From NCBI GenBank assembly GCA_020718525.1, contig DYRX01000260.1, positions 1 through 6,040 of the forward strand: a stretch of 6,040 bases of DNA. The letters are read 5' to 3'. Shown here piece by piece: positions 1-5,541 of this stretch. Numbering within the stretch: the first letter of the stretch is position 1; each line of letters starts with the position of its first letter. The translations under genes and the position numbers were made by a program. Under the pieces are notes generated by a model. The model saw nothing but the letters and a program-made list of their open reading frames with translations, was not told where the DNA came from and made no database searches. The DNA comes from Victivallis vadensis (lineage in GTDB: Bacteria > Verrucomicrobiota > Lentisphaeria > Victivallales > GWF2-50-93).

Positions 1-26
1 TCATCAATCGTCCAGCGAATAAAGCT

Positions 27-48
27 AAAAACTGTCCTTGACAGCTCC
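27..48 (-). terminator. Intrinsic terminator after aroA
   Basis: Read on the minus strand, the stem CTGTC / GACAG (plus-strand 32-36 and 40-44) encloses a 3-base loop and runs straight into five Ts (plus-strand A-run 27-31). G-U and A-U pairs can lengthen the base of the stem. It begins about 25 bases after the aroA stop, where the end of the operon would be expected. The stem is short, so efficiency may be modest. Confidence 0.55.
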
Positions 49-69
49 TTGAGAAATACGCCAATTGGC

Positions 70-1344
70 TCATTCTGCAAGGATTTGAATTTTTGCGCCT
101 GCGTTTGTGAAGTCCCTTATGAAATCAGGATAGGTTACGGATGCCGATTCTGCTTCGTTTATGATGGATTCGCCACTGGCGTTCATTGCTGCGATTGTCA
201 GAGACATTGCAATGCGGTGATCTGCGTAGCTTTCCAGTTGCGTTCCGTGAAGAGAGGAATTTTTTATCAGCATTCCGTCCTCGAATTCCTGAATATAGGC
301 TCCCATTTTGCGAAGTTCGCAGGTCATGCAGGCTATTCTGTCTGTCTCCTTGATCCTTGCCTGTGCAACGTTTCTGAGCCTGGTCTCGCCCTTTGCGAAG
401 CATGCGGCGACAGCCATTGCGGGAAGGGCGTCCGGCGTTGAATTCAAATCGAAGTCGCCTCCTTTGAATTCGTTTCCGGAACTTACGTGGACATGATCCT
501 GGTGCCGGGATATTTTTGTCCCCATTGACTCGATCATCTTAAAGACTTCCTTGTCTCCCTGCCTGTCGGAGAAGTCCAAATTGTAGATTTTAACATCGCC
601 TCCGGAGACAGCCGCCGCCACAAGGGGGAATGTTGCGGTTGAAAAATCCCCGGGCATGGATCGCGTGAATGGCGAATAGGATTGTCCGCCTTTTATTTTG
701 AAGTTCATGAGATCTTCCGATGCCTCGAAGCGGATTCCAAAGCTTTTCAGCCAGTCAATTGTGATTTCGACATAGGGGATTTCGTTCAGAATAGTCGCTG
801 TAATTTCGCTGTCGCCCTCTGCGAGCGGGAGGCAGATCAGGAGGGAGCTCAGAAATTGGGAAGATTTACATTCGATGCTTATTTTTCCGCCTTTTACAGA
901 TCCTCTCACCGAAATTGGGCAAAATCCGTTTTTTGAACTTGTTCTGGCTCCGAGTTTTTCGAGTGCACCAAGAAGCGGGGACATTGGACGTGTTCTCAGG
1001 GATTTGTCTCCGTCGAAGACAATTTCCGAGTTGGACAGGGCGGCAATTCCGCTGAAGATTCTTAGGGATGTCCCCGAATTGCCCATGTCAATGAAACTTT
1101 GTGGAATTTGCTGAGAAGGGGGGTGTCCCGAGATTTTCCAGATGTGATCTTCCTTTATGATTCTTGAGCCGAAGGCGGCTGAAGCTGACAAGGCCGAAGC
1201 AGCGTCTTCGGAAAGAAGCGGATTGAATATGGAGGATTCGCCATCTGCCAGGCTTGCGAATGCGACAGCCCTTATAGTGTGCGACTTCGAGCCTGGAACG
1301 ACAAAGGATCCTTTTATGGAACTTTTTGAAACTTTTATCTTCAT
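70..1344 (-). CDS. aroA: 3-phosphoshikimate 1-carboxyvinyltransferase (EPSP synthase)
   Basis: This enzyme transfers the enolpyruvyl group of PEP to shikimate-3-phosphate, the sixth step of the cytoplasmic shikimate pathway to chorismate. The 424-residue length is normal for the family. Visible motifs are PGSKSHTIRA (17-26, with Lys20 and Arg25), GNSGTSLR (88-95), RTRPM (117-121), SSQF (161-164), PGDFSTATFP (231-240), PDALPA with catalytic-type Asp305 (304-309), RIKETDR (330-336) and ADHRIAM (374-380). The residue after GNSGTSLR is Ile, where E. coli has Pro101. The E. coli Lys411 position reads Val403 in a V-T-Y-P context, like the V-S-F/Y-P of Gram-positive class II enzymes from memory, so I lean to a class II-like enzyme. 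The start codon overlaps the upstream stop as ATGA. An AAGGA lies 13 bases upstream, which is long, so translational coupling probably drives initiation. Last gene of a three-gene operon. Confidence 0.97.
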   Translation of the reverse strand: MKIKVSKSSIKGSFVVPGSKSHTIRAVAFASLADGESSIFNPLLSEDAASALSASAAFGSRIIKEDHIWKISGHPPSQQIPQSFIDMGNSGTSLRIFSGIAALSNSEIVFDGDKSLRTRPMSPLLGALEKLGARTSSKNGFCPISVRGSVKGGKISIECKSSQFLSSLLICLPLAEGDSEITATILNEIPYVEITIDWLKSFGIRFEASEDLMNFKIKGGQSYSPFTRSMPGDFSTATFPLVAAAVSGGDVKIYNLDFSDRQGDKEVFKMIESMGTKISRHQDHVHVSSGNEFKGGDFDLNSTPDALPAMAVAACFAKGETRLRNVAQARIKETDRIACMTCELRKMGAYIQEFEDGMLIKNSSLHGTQLESYADHRIAMSLTIAAMNASGESIINEAESASVTYPDFIRDFTNAGAKIQILAE

Positions 1345-1742
1345 GCGGACTTGGCGATCCTTCTAAGGTAGAGTGGCAACTGCGCAATCTGCTTGTCGTC
1401 AATGCTTAGGGATAGTGAGAATTCACCGAACTTATCGAATTTTATCCTCTGCAGATTGAAGACAAGATTTACTACGGATGAGAAGAGATTGTCGGCTATT
1501 TTTATATTGAGGCTTCCATCAATTCCAGGGAGAGCGCTTTTTCCATCTTCATCGGTGAAGTTGATTCTCACCTTGTGGTTTCCCTCCTCGAATTTGGAGA
1601 AGCGCAGTCTCAGGGCGATACAGCAGTATGGGTGCTGGACGGGAGTTTCCTTGGCGAAAAGGGTGTCGAAGGCACCGAGCACATTCAATTTTCCGTTGGA
1701 ATCGGTAGCGGCATCGCAAAGGAGGAAAGATTCTATGTTCAT
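1341..1742 (-). CDS. DUF6941-type conserved protein of unknown function
   Basis: A 133-residue soluble protein with no signal peptide or membrane segment. The layout matches what I recall of the DUF6941 family: an N-terminal LCDAA (8-12), GKLNVLGAFD (17-26), HPYCCIALRLRF (37-48), an E-E-G-x-H turn (52-56), DEDG (64-67), and a C-terminal beta-rich part ending in DDKQIAQLPLYLRR (115-128). The hydrophobic/polar alternation suggests a small beta-sandwich. Its biochemical role is not known to me, and I assign the family from pattern memory only. The start is supported by AAGGA with a 7-base spacer and by the ATGA overlap with the gene before it. A second ATGA overlap leads into aroA. The middle position in a coupled operon suggests it is made in fixed proportion to its neighbours, but gives no function. 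Confidence 0.88.
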   Translation of the reverse strand: MNIESFLLCDAATDSNGKLNVLGAFDTLFAKETPVQHPYCCIALRLRFSKFEEGNHKVRINFTDEDGKSALPGIDGSLNIKIADNLFSSVVNLVFNLQRIKFDKFGEFSLSLSIDDKQIAQLPLYLRRIAKSA

Positions 1743-2326
1743 TGGGGCTTCCTTTCGGTTTTGATCTTTTGGGGGCTTGGGTCGCTGATGTTTTTTGAAT
1801 CGCTTTGGCTTTCGATTTTTGATGATGGAAATGGAGTGTGTTTGACCAGGAGTTTGTTTGTTCTCATCCAGGTGCGGATTCGTTTCGCGTGGTCTTTGCA
1901 GAATCCGGCGAGAGACTTGAAGGCCTTCTCGATTTTTTTGTCCGAGCTTCTCGTCACAATCTTTTGAAAGATCAGCTCGGAGCCGGTTGTTTCCAGGGCA
2001 AGCGCGTAATTGAACGCGTCCTCCCTGTTTGGTTTGTCCTTTGCAAATATTTCAATAGCCTCGGAGATGTCGGTGTTTGATTCTTTGAGTTCTGCCAAGT
2101 TGTCGGAGAGCATGTCATCAGGAAGGGCGTTGGCTTTGAGCGGTGGTCGCAGTCCTTCGAGGAGTTCGGCGTGAAACATTTCTTCCTGGGATATCCGCTT
2201 CCAGAATACTCTGTCTTCGGGATAGAGTTCGGCGAAGAGCATATAGAGCCTGAGCGCATTGTATTCAAGCGCAATGCTCTGATCGAGGAGCTCGCCCAGC
2301 TTCGTTTTTTTTTCGTCACTCATCAT
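1739..2326 (-). CDS. Ferritin-like / rubrerythrin-family protein without rubredoxin domain
   Basis: A 195-residue protein whose first ~160 residues read as a four-helix ferritin-like bundle, a fold that usually carries a di-iron site for peroxide or iron handling. Helix 1 has ALEYNALRLY with Glu21. Helix 2 has the E-x-x-H motif EMFH (Glu49, His52). Helix 3 has ALETTGSE with Glu112. Helix 4, where a second E-x-x-H is expected, reads CKDH (Cys143, His146), so the expected glutamate is replaced by the protein's only cysteine. There is no C-x-x-C pair, so no rubredoxin domain. Residues 162-195 form a polar Ser/Lys/Pro-rich tail, probably disordered. The first of two adjacent ATGs is preferred because AGGAAGGA lies 11 bases upstream of it. 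The stop overlaps the next start as ATGA. Peroxidase activity should not be assumed, because the metal site looks altered. Confidence 0.85.
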   Translation of the reverse strand: MMSDEKKTKLGELLDQSIALEYNALRLYMLFAELYPEDRVFWKRISQEEMFHAELLEGLRPPLKANALPDDMLSDNLAELKESNTDISEAIEIFAKDKPNREDAFNYALALETTGSELIFQKIVTRSSDKKIEKAFKSLAGFCKDHAKRIRTWMRTNKLLVKHTPFPSSKIESQSDSKNISDPSPQKIKTERKPQ

Positions 2327-2337
2327 TTCCAGATGAA

Positions 2338-2345
2338 TCCTTCCT
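2338..2345 (-). promoter_or_regulatory. Ribosome-binding site of the ferritin-like gene
   Basis: The minus strand reads AGGAAGGA, ending 11 bases before the ATG at 2326. Choosing the second ATG at 2323 would lengthen the gap to 14, so the site favours the first ATG. The spacing is still somewhat long. Confidence 0.5.
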
Positions 2346-2395
2346 GACAGTCAAACTAGCGCCTCTGCGAATACGGCAAAAAAACATAGTGGAAC

Positions 2396-2424
2396 AATCT
2401 AGCTCCGCAACTGCGCAGTATCAA
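2396..2424 (-). promoter_or_regulatory. Candidate promoter of the ferritin-like/DUF6941/aroA operon
   Basis: On the minus strand a -35-like TTGATA (plus 2419-2424, five of six matches to TTGACA) is followed after 17 bases by TAGATT (plus 2396-2401, four of six matches to TATAAT). Transcription would start near 2389, giving a leader of roughly 60 bases. The spacer contains the perfect palindrome ACTGCGCAGT (2410-2419). An alternative -10-like TATGTT sits at 2384-2389. The call rests on consensus matching alone. Confidence 0.4.
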
Positions 2425-2432
2425 GGCACGTT

Positions 2433-2459
2433 TTCAGTAAACTACGTTCGTTTACTGAA
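2433..2459. repeat. Perfect inverted repeat, 10-bp arms, operator-like
   Basis: TTCAGTAAAC (2433-2442) and GTTTACTGAA (2450-2459) are exact reverse complements separated by 7 bases. No T-run follows on either strand, so it is a poor intrinsic terminator. Its centre is about 57 bases upstream of the start predicted from the 2396-2424 promoter, a position typical of activator sites. It is most likely a protein-binding site for the downstream operon, although a processing hairpin at the end of the phoA message is also possible. Flanking GCACG (2426-2430) and CGTGC (2469-2473) can extend the structure beyond an internal loop. Confidence 0.6.
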
Positions 2460-2465
2460 TCCGTA

Positions 2466-2490
2466 TTCCGTGCGAAGGGATCGTGCGGAA
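2466..2490. repeat. Imperfect inverted repeat next to the 10-bp-arm repeat
   Basis: TTCCG (2466-2470) pairs with CGGAA (2486-2490). Inside these, plus-strand RNA could continue through two G-U pairs to a 10-bp stem with a loop of about 5 bases. Minus-strand RNA would have two mismatches at those places. The purpose is unknown, and the better fold of the plus strand is the only directional hint. Confidence 0.35.
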
Positions 2491-2581
2491 CAGCGATAGA
2501 AATCGGACCCGTTCTGCTATAATTATGATTCGATGCCGGAAGCGACTCCGAGATTTTGGGGAGATCTGCTGTTCTTACGCT

Positions 2582-4225
2582 TCAATTCTTAGCCAAGCTT
2601 ACTGCTTCCTCTGGCAGATACCATTTTCTGCCGGTGAAAATAGCTTGTCCAGCACTGAACTTGACTTTTTTTCCGTTTACGAACGCATAGTTCTTATTGA
2701 GCGGGTACTCGACTGTTTTTGAGCCGTTGACGACGATGATCTTCGGATTTCCTGTCTCGCTTTTGTCCTCTTTCATCTCCAATCCAGCCTCCTTGAATTC
2801 ATGCGCTGCATCCCTGAAAAGTTTGAAACTGCACTCTTTGAGGCTGAGTCCCAGCATTTTTTCTGACAGCTTGGGTATGTCTGTGTTGTCAAATGTTCCG
2901 AATTTGTAGTCGAAGGGGAGATACGAGAAGAGCACGACGTCGTCGGCGACATGGTTGTCATGAGTCCAGCCTATGTTTGATCGTCTGCTCATCATTTCCC
3001 CCAGTAGAACCCTTGTCTTCTTGTTGTTGTTCTGGGGAATTGTTTCCAAAAGCTTTTTCATCTCTTCTTCGCTTATTTTTTCAATGCCATAATGTTCTGA
3101 GACAATCTTTCGGACTTCCTCCTCGGAAAGCCCTGGCTTCAGAAGGCTTGCTACCTTTTCTCCAGAATTTTTGGCTTTTTTGAGGCAGACCAGGAATTCA
3201 GAAGGATGATTGCCTATTTGATTGTTTCTTGTTCCAACGGTTATGCCGCCATTTCCGTGATCCGACATGATCAAGATTGCGGTGTGCCCATCCTTCTTTG
3301 CGAATTCAAGAGCCTTTCCGACAGCCAGGTCAAATGCAAGAATGTCGCTTACCAGTCCGACCGGTTCGTTGGAGTGCGCCGCAGGATCAATCTTGCTTCC
3401 CTCGACCATGAGGACAAATCCATTTTTTCCCTTTGAAAGCAGTTCGATCGCCTTTTCCGTCATTTCGGCGAGAGAAGGCTCTTCCGGAGCTTTGTCAATG
3501 TCGAAAGACATGTAACCATCTGCAAAATGCCCCCAAAGCTTTGGAGATGAAGATTTTAGCAATTCTTCCCTAGTGCCGACGAGCTTGTAGCCCTGATTTC
3601 GCAGTTCCGAGAGGAGATCCTCCTTGTCCTGGCGATTCTCAGGCTTGAAAAACTTGTCTCCAGCTCCAAGAAAGAGGTCCAGCCCGCAGTATATCTGCTG
3701 TTCGGCTATGGTCTCAAAGGCCTCGCGGGAGGGAAAATGGGAGCTGAAGCCGGCAGGGGTGGCTTCAACCGAAGGGCATATGCTTACCAGTCCGGTTGAT
3801 TTGCCCTTCATTCTGGCGGCTTCCATCAGATTCGCAACCGGAAGACGGGCAAAGGCCTTGTCATAGACGCTGGCGGAAAGCCCTGGCATATCGATTTCGC
3901 CTGGCATGACGCCAAGCCAGCCGTTTTGAGTCTTGAAGCCGGTGGCGTAGGCAGTCGCCGCCGCCGCCGAGTCGGTTATCGCTGAGCCCGATGAGAAAGT
4001 CCTAACCAGACCGCAGGCGAGAGGATCCATGTTCATTTGATTCCCGTCTTTCATCCATCTTGCTAGAGTGTAGCCGCCGTGGCTCATCCCGTCTGGAATC
4101 ATTATGATGAGATTCCTTACGACAGGCAGATTGCGATTCTCAAATTCCTTCTCGGCGGACGACAAATAGTTGCCCGCAAAAACGGCGACAATAAAAACAG
4201 CGGAAAAAAACATGACTTTTTTCAT
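2582..4225 (-). CDS. Secreted alkaline phosphatase, PhoA superfamily
   Basis: A 547-residue metal-dependent phosphomonoesterase that probably works outside the cytoplasm. Residues 1-24 form a Sec signal peptide: Lys2-Lys3, a hydrophobic core 4-21, and likely cleavage after S-S-A (22-24). There is no lipobox cysteine. Catalytic motifs appear in family order: IPDGM with metal ligand Asp45; TDSAAAATA (84-92) with nucleophile Ser86; ATPAGF (155-160); VEGSKIDPAAH with Glu275, Asp280 and His284; SDHGNGG with Asp322 and His323; and WTHDNH with His425. All expected zinc/magnesium ligands seem present, so it should be active. The last ~55 residues (494-547) form a small extra beta-type domain resembling copper-amine-oxidase N-terminal-like stalk modules, seen from memory in some clostridial-type alkaline phosphatases. 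GGAG 6 bases before the ATG supports the start. It lies 129 bases after the lacI-type gene on the same strand, with no convincing promoter of its own. The natural substrate is unknown, so I withhold the symbol phoA. Confidence 0.95.
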   Translation of the reverse strand: MKKVMFFSAVFIVAVFAGNYLSSAEKEFENRNLPVVRNLIIMIPDGMSHGGYTLARWMKDGNQMNMDPLACGLVRTFSSGSAITDSAAAATAYATGFKTQNGWLGVMPGEIDMPGLSASVYDKAFARLPVANLMEAARMKGKSTGLVSICPSVEATPAGFSSHFPSREAFETIAEQQIYCGLDLFLGAGDKFFKPENRQDKEDLLSELRNQGYKLVGTREELLKSSSPKLWGHFADGYMSFDIDKAPEEPSLAEMTEKAIELLSKGKNGFVLMVEGSKIDPAAHSNEPVGLVSDILAFDLAVGKALEFAKKDGHTAILIMSDHGNGGITVGTRNNQIGNHPSEFLVCLKKAKNSGEKVASLLKPGLSEEEVRKIVSEHYGIEKISEEEMKKLLETIPQNNNKKTRVLLGEMMSRRSNIGWTHDNHVADDVVLFSYLPFDYKFGTFDNTDIPKLSEKMLGLSLKECSFKLFRDAAHEFKEAGLEMKEDKSETGNPKIIVVNGSKTVEYPLNKNYAFVNGKKVKFSAGQAIFTGRKWYLPEEAVSLAKN

Positions 4226-4354
4226 TTTCTGCTCCAGATGATATTTGACAGACTCGATTTCTTTACCTTAATGTTCCGCTATCAAATGGAAATTACAAGC
4301 GTCGAGAATTAGAAATGGATTAAAATTGAAGATGATTCGGACAGTTGTCTGATA
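4226..4354 (-). other. Gap between the LacI-type gene and the phosphatase gene
   Basis: This AT-rich 129-base gap holds the phosphatase ribosome-binding site near its left end and a lone -10-like TCTAAT (minus strand, plus 4308-4313) without a matching -35. I find no hairpin with a U-run, so read-through from the regulator gene into the phosphatase gene is possible. Confidence 0.4.
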
Positions 4355-5284
4355 TCAGATGATGGGCTTCGCCTTCAGGGGGGCAATCTTTTTTAAGGCC
4401 TCGCCTGCTGAAATTTTTTCCACGCAGTTCAGGACTTTCGATGCAATCCAATCCAGGTCAATGCCGATGGACCACAATCCCTCCATTGGCACAGTCGCAT
4501 CGCATCCGACCAGAACGATGTCTTCCGGGATTCTTATTCCAGCTCTTACAAGCTTTCCATAAATCTGTGCGGCGCTCAAATCATTTTCGCAGAATACGGC
4601 ATCAACAGATTTTGAATCTGCCGCGATTTTGTCCAATAGCTCATTTTCAGAGGAAAAATATTGCAGATCGGCTCTGTCCGCATGTGCGGCGACAAAGTTA
4701 TTCAGATGCGCCAGCTTTGAGGACTCGAGGTTCGGGTATTGCTTCAGAATCGGGAAAAACGCGGCAAAGGAGCGCTTCCCGTCCTTGAGAGCCGCTCCGC
4801 AGATTTCCCAGTAGGCTTCAGAAAAATCAAGCTCGATGTTGACAGGTAGCTTGTTCTCCGGAACCGAACAGAAAATTCCAAGCGTGGGGGAGTCGGATGA
4901 CAAGCAGTCAACGATTTCTTCGTCCCCCACCGAGACCAGGACGGAGCATGCACAGGAGAGCGCCCGTGAAAGCCCCAATGTCTTGCCTAGAGAATCGCAA
5001 ATCACCAGATCATACGACTTTCTTGCCAGTTCCGAGCAGAGCGCCGACGCAAGCCGCCCAAAAAAAGGGTTGCCAAGCTCACGAAGATAAAGTGCGACTA
5101 TTTTTGAGCGCGACTTCGAAAGTCCTCTCGCAAGAAGGTTTGGAGAATAGGAAAAGCGCTTCGCGGCATTCATCACCTTGCGCCTGAAGGCGGGTCTGAC
5201 GCTCTTGACTCCGTTGAAGACTCTGCTTGCAGTGACAATGGAAACGCCAGCCTCCCTGGCAATATCCTTCAGCGTGACTCCCAT
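4355..5284 (-). CDS. LacI-family transcriptional regulator
   Basis: A 309-residue DNA-binding regulator, slightly shorter than the usual 330-345. The N-terminal helix-turn-helix covers residues 3-24 (T-L-K-D-I-A-R-E-A-G-V-S, then T-A-S-R-V-F-N). A hinge helix follows at NLLARGLSK (49-57), with Leu55 in the place of the minor-groove-intercalating Leu56 of LacI. From about residue 61 a periplasmic-binding-protein-like effector domain begins (KIVALYLREL, NPFFGRL), with its second lobe marked by VDAVFCENDLSAAQIYGKLVRAGIRIPEDIVLVGCD (228-262). The effector is probably a sugar or related small molecule, but I cannot name it. The ATG at 5284 is chosen because the family begins right before V-T-L-K-D-I-A and GAGGGA lies 5 bases upstream. 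An in-frame ATG at 5353 lies upstream of the promoter -10 and is unlikely. Targets could include its own promoter and the phosphatase gene downstream. This is inference. Confidence 0.94.
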   Translation of the reverse strand: MGVTLKDIAREAGVSIVTASRVFNGVKSVRPAFRRKVMNAAKRFSYSPNLLARGLSKSRSKIVALYLRELGNPFFGRLASALCSELARKSYDLVICDSLGKTLGLSRALSCACSVLVSVGDEEIVDCLSSDSPTLGIFCSVPENKLPVNIELDFSEAYWEICGAALKDGKRSFAAFFPILKQYPNLESSKLAHLNNFVAAHADRADLQYFSSENELLDKIAADSKSVDAVFCENDLSAAQIYGKLVRAGIRIPEDIVLVGCDATVPMEGLWSIGIDLDWIASKVLNCVEKISAGEALKKIAPLKAKPII

Positions 5285-5289
5285 CGCGA

Positions 5290-5295
5290 TCCCTC
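5290..5295 (-). promoter_or_regulatory. Ribosome-binding site fixing the LacI-type start
   Basis: The minus strand reads GAGGGA followed by 5 bases and the ATG at 5284. This fixes the start at the family-typical residue rather than at the in-frame ATG 69 bases upstream. Confidence 0.7.
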
Positions 5296-5319
5296 TTGCA
5301 TGTCTGAAAATTAAAGTAT

Positions 5320-5369
5320 AAGCGATATAACTTGAGTATAACAGATTAAACATGTCAATTCAAGCGATA
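5320..5369. repeat. Direct repeats AAGCGATA flanking the LacI-type gene's promoter
   Basis: The 8-mer AAGCGATA occurs at 5320-5327 and 5362-5369, exactly 42 bases apart (about four helical turns). One copy covers the predicted transcription start and the other overlaps the -35. Each matches seven of eight positions of the AANCGNTT core common in LacI-family operators. The flanks are poorly palindromic, so this is only a candidate autoregulatory pair. Confidence 0.35.
5335..5363 (-). promoter_or_regulatory. Promoter of the LacI-type gene
   Basis: The minus strand has a -35-like TTGAAT (plus 5358-5363), a 17-base spacer, and -10 TATACT (plus 5335-5340) preceded by TG one base away, which makes an extended -10 (TGTTATACT). 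Transcription would begin near 5328, giving a leader of about 45 bases that includes the GAGGGA site. This is the best promoter in the window. Confidence 0.65.
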
Positions 5370-5527
5370 AAAGGAAGCTTGCTACAGATATTCCTCTGAA
5401 ATAAGAGCCAATTGCAAAAGTCAAAAACGAAGCCGATGAAGGAAATTATGAAATTCAGACGAGACGCAAAGCCGCAGGCATACCCTCTGCGGTATGTCGA
5501 GGATTCTGTGGCGAAGTATGATTTCAT
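5360..5527 (-). CDS. Possible 55-residue single-span membrane protein
   Basis: A short frame begins with ATG at 5527, 14 bases after the stop of the 110-residue gene, and ends with TGA at 5360. The product would have a polar, Arg-containing first half and a hydrophobic stretch at residues 24-43 (LNFIISFIGFVFDFCNWLLF), long enough for one membrane helix. An AAGG lies only 4 bases before the ATG, too close for a good ribosome-binding site, so translation would rely on coupling. The 3' end touches the -35 region of the next gene. This could easily be a chance frame. I list it because it fills an otherwise geneless stretch. Confidence 0.2.
   Translation of the reverse strand: MKSYFATESSTYRRGYACGFASRLNFIISFIGFVFDFCNWLLFQRNICSKLPFIA
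5472..5496. repeat. Two mutually exclusive 6-bp hairpins
   Basis: CATACC (5479-5484) pairs with GGTATG (5491-5496) around a 6-base loop. CCGCAG (5472-5477) pairs with CTGCGG (5487-5492). The two share GG and cannot form together. No U-run follows in the minus direction, so this is at best a weak terminator for the 110-residue gene. Confidence 0.3.
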
Positions 5528-5541
5528 AAGACCTTGAATTC

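Noticed and set aside
45..50. Ribosome-binding-site-like AAGGAG on the minus strand after aroA
   Set aside because: No start codon follows at a usable distance. The bases form the foot of the proposed terminator. An ATG at 4-2 has only a weak GGA and runs off the window.
1393..1967. Long plus-strand frames across the DUF6941 and ferritin-like genes
   Set aside because: They are antisense shadows without ribosome-binding sites or family-like sequence. The minus-strand genes explain the region fully.
2536..2551. Small hairpin CGGA/TCCG after the phosphatase stop as a terminator
   Set aside because: The stem is only 4-5 bp and is not followed by a U-run on the minus strand.
4348..4359. 12-bp palindrome TCTGATATCAGA over the LacI-type stop codon
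   Set aside because: A perfect 12-mer palindrome is expected about once in this length by chance. It has no T-run and is not placed near a promoter.
5285..5353. N-terminal extension of the LacI-type protein from an ATG at 5353
   Set aside because: The extension lies partly upstream of the predicted start of transcription, lacks a ribosome-binding site and is not family-like. The ATG at 5284 has GAGGGA and begins where the family begins.
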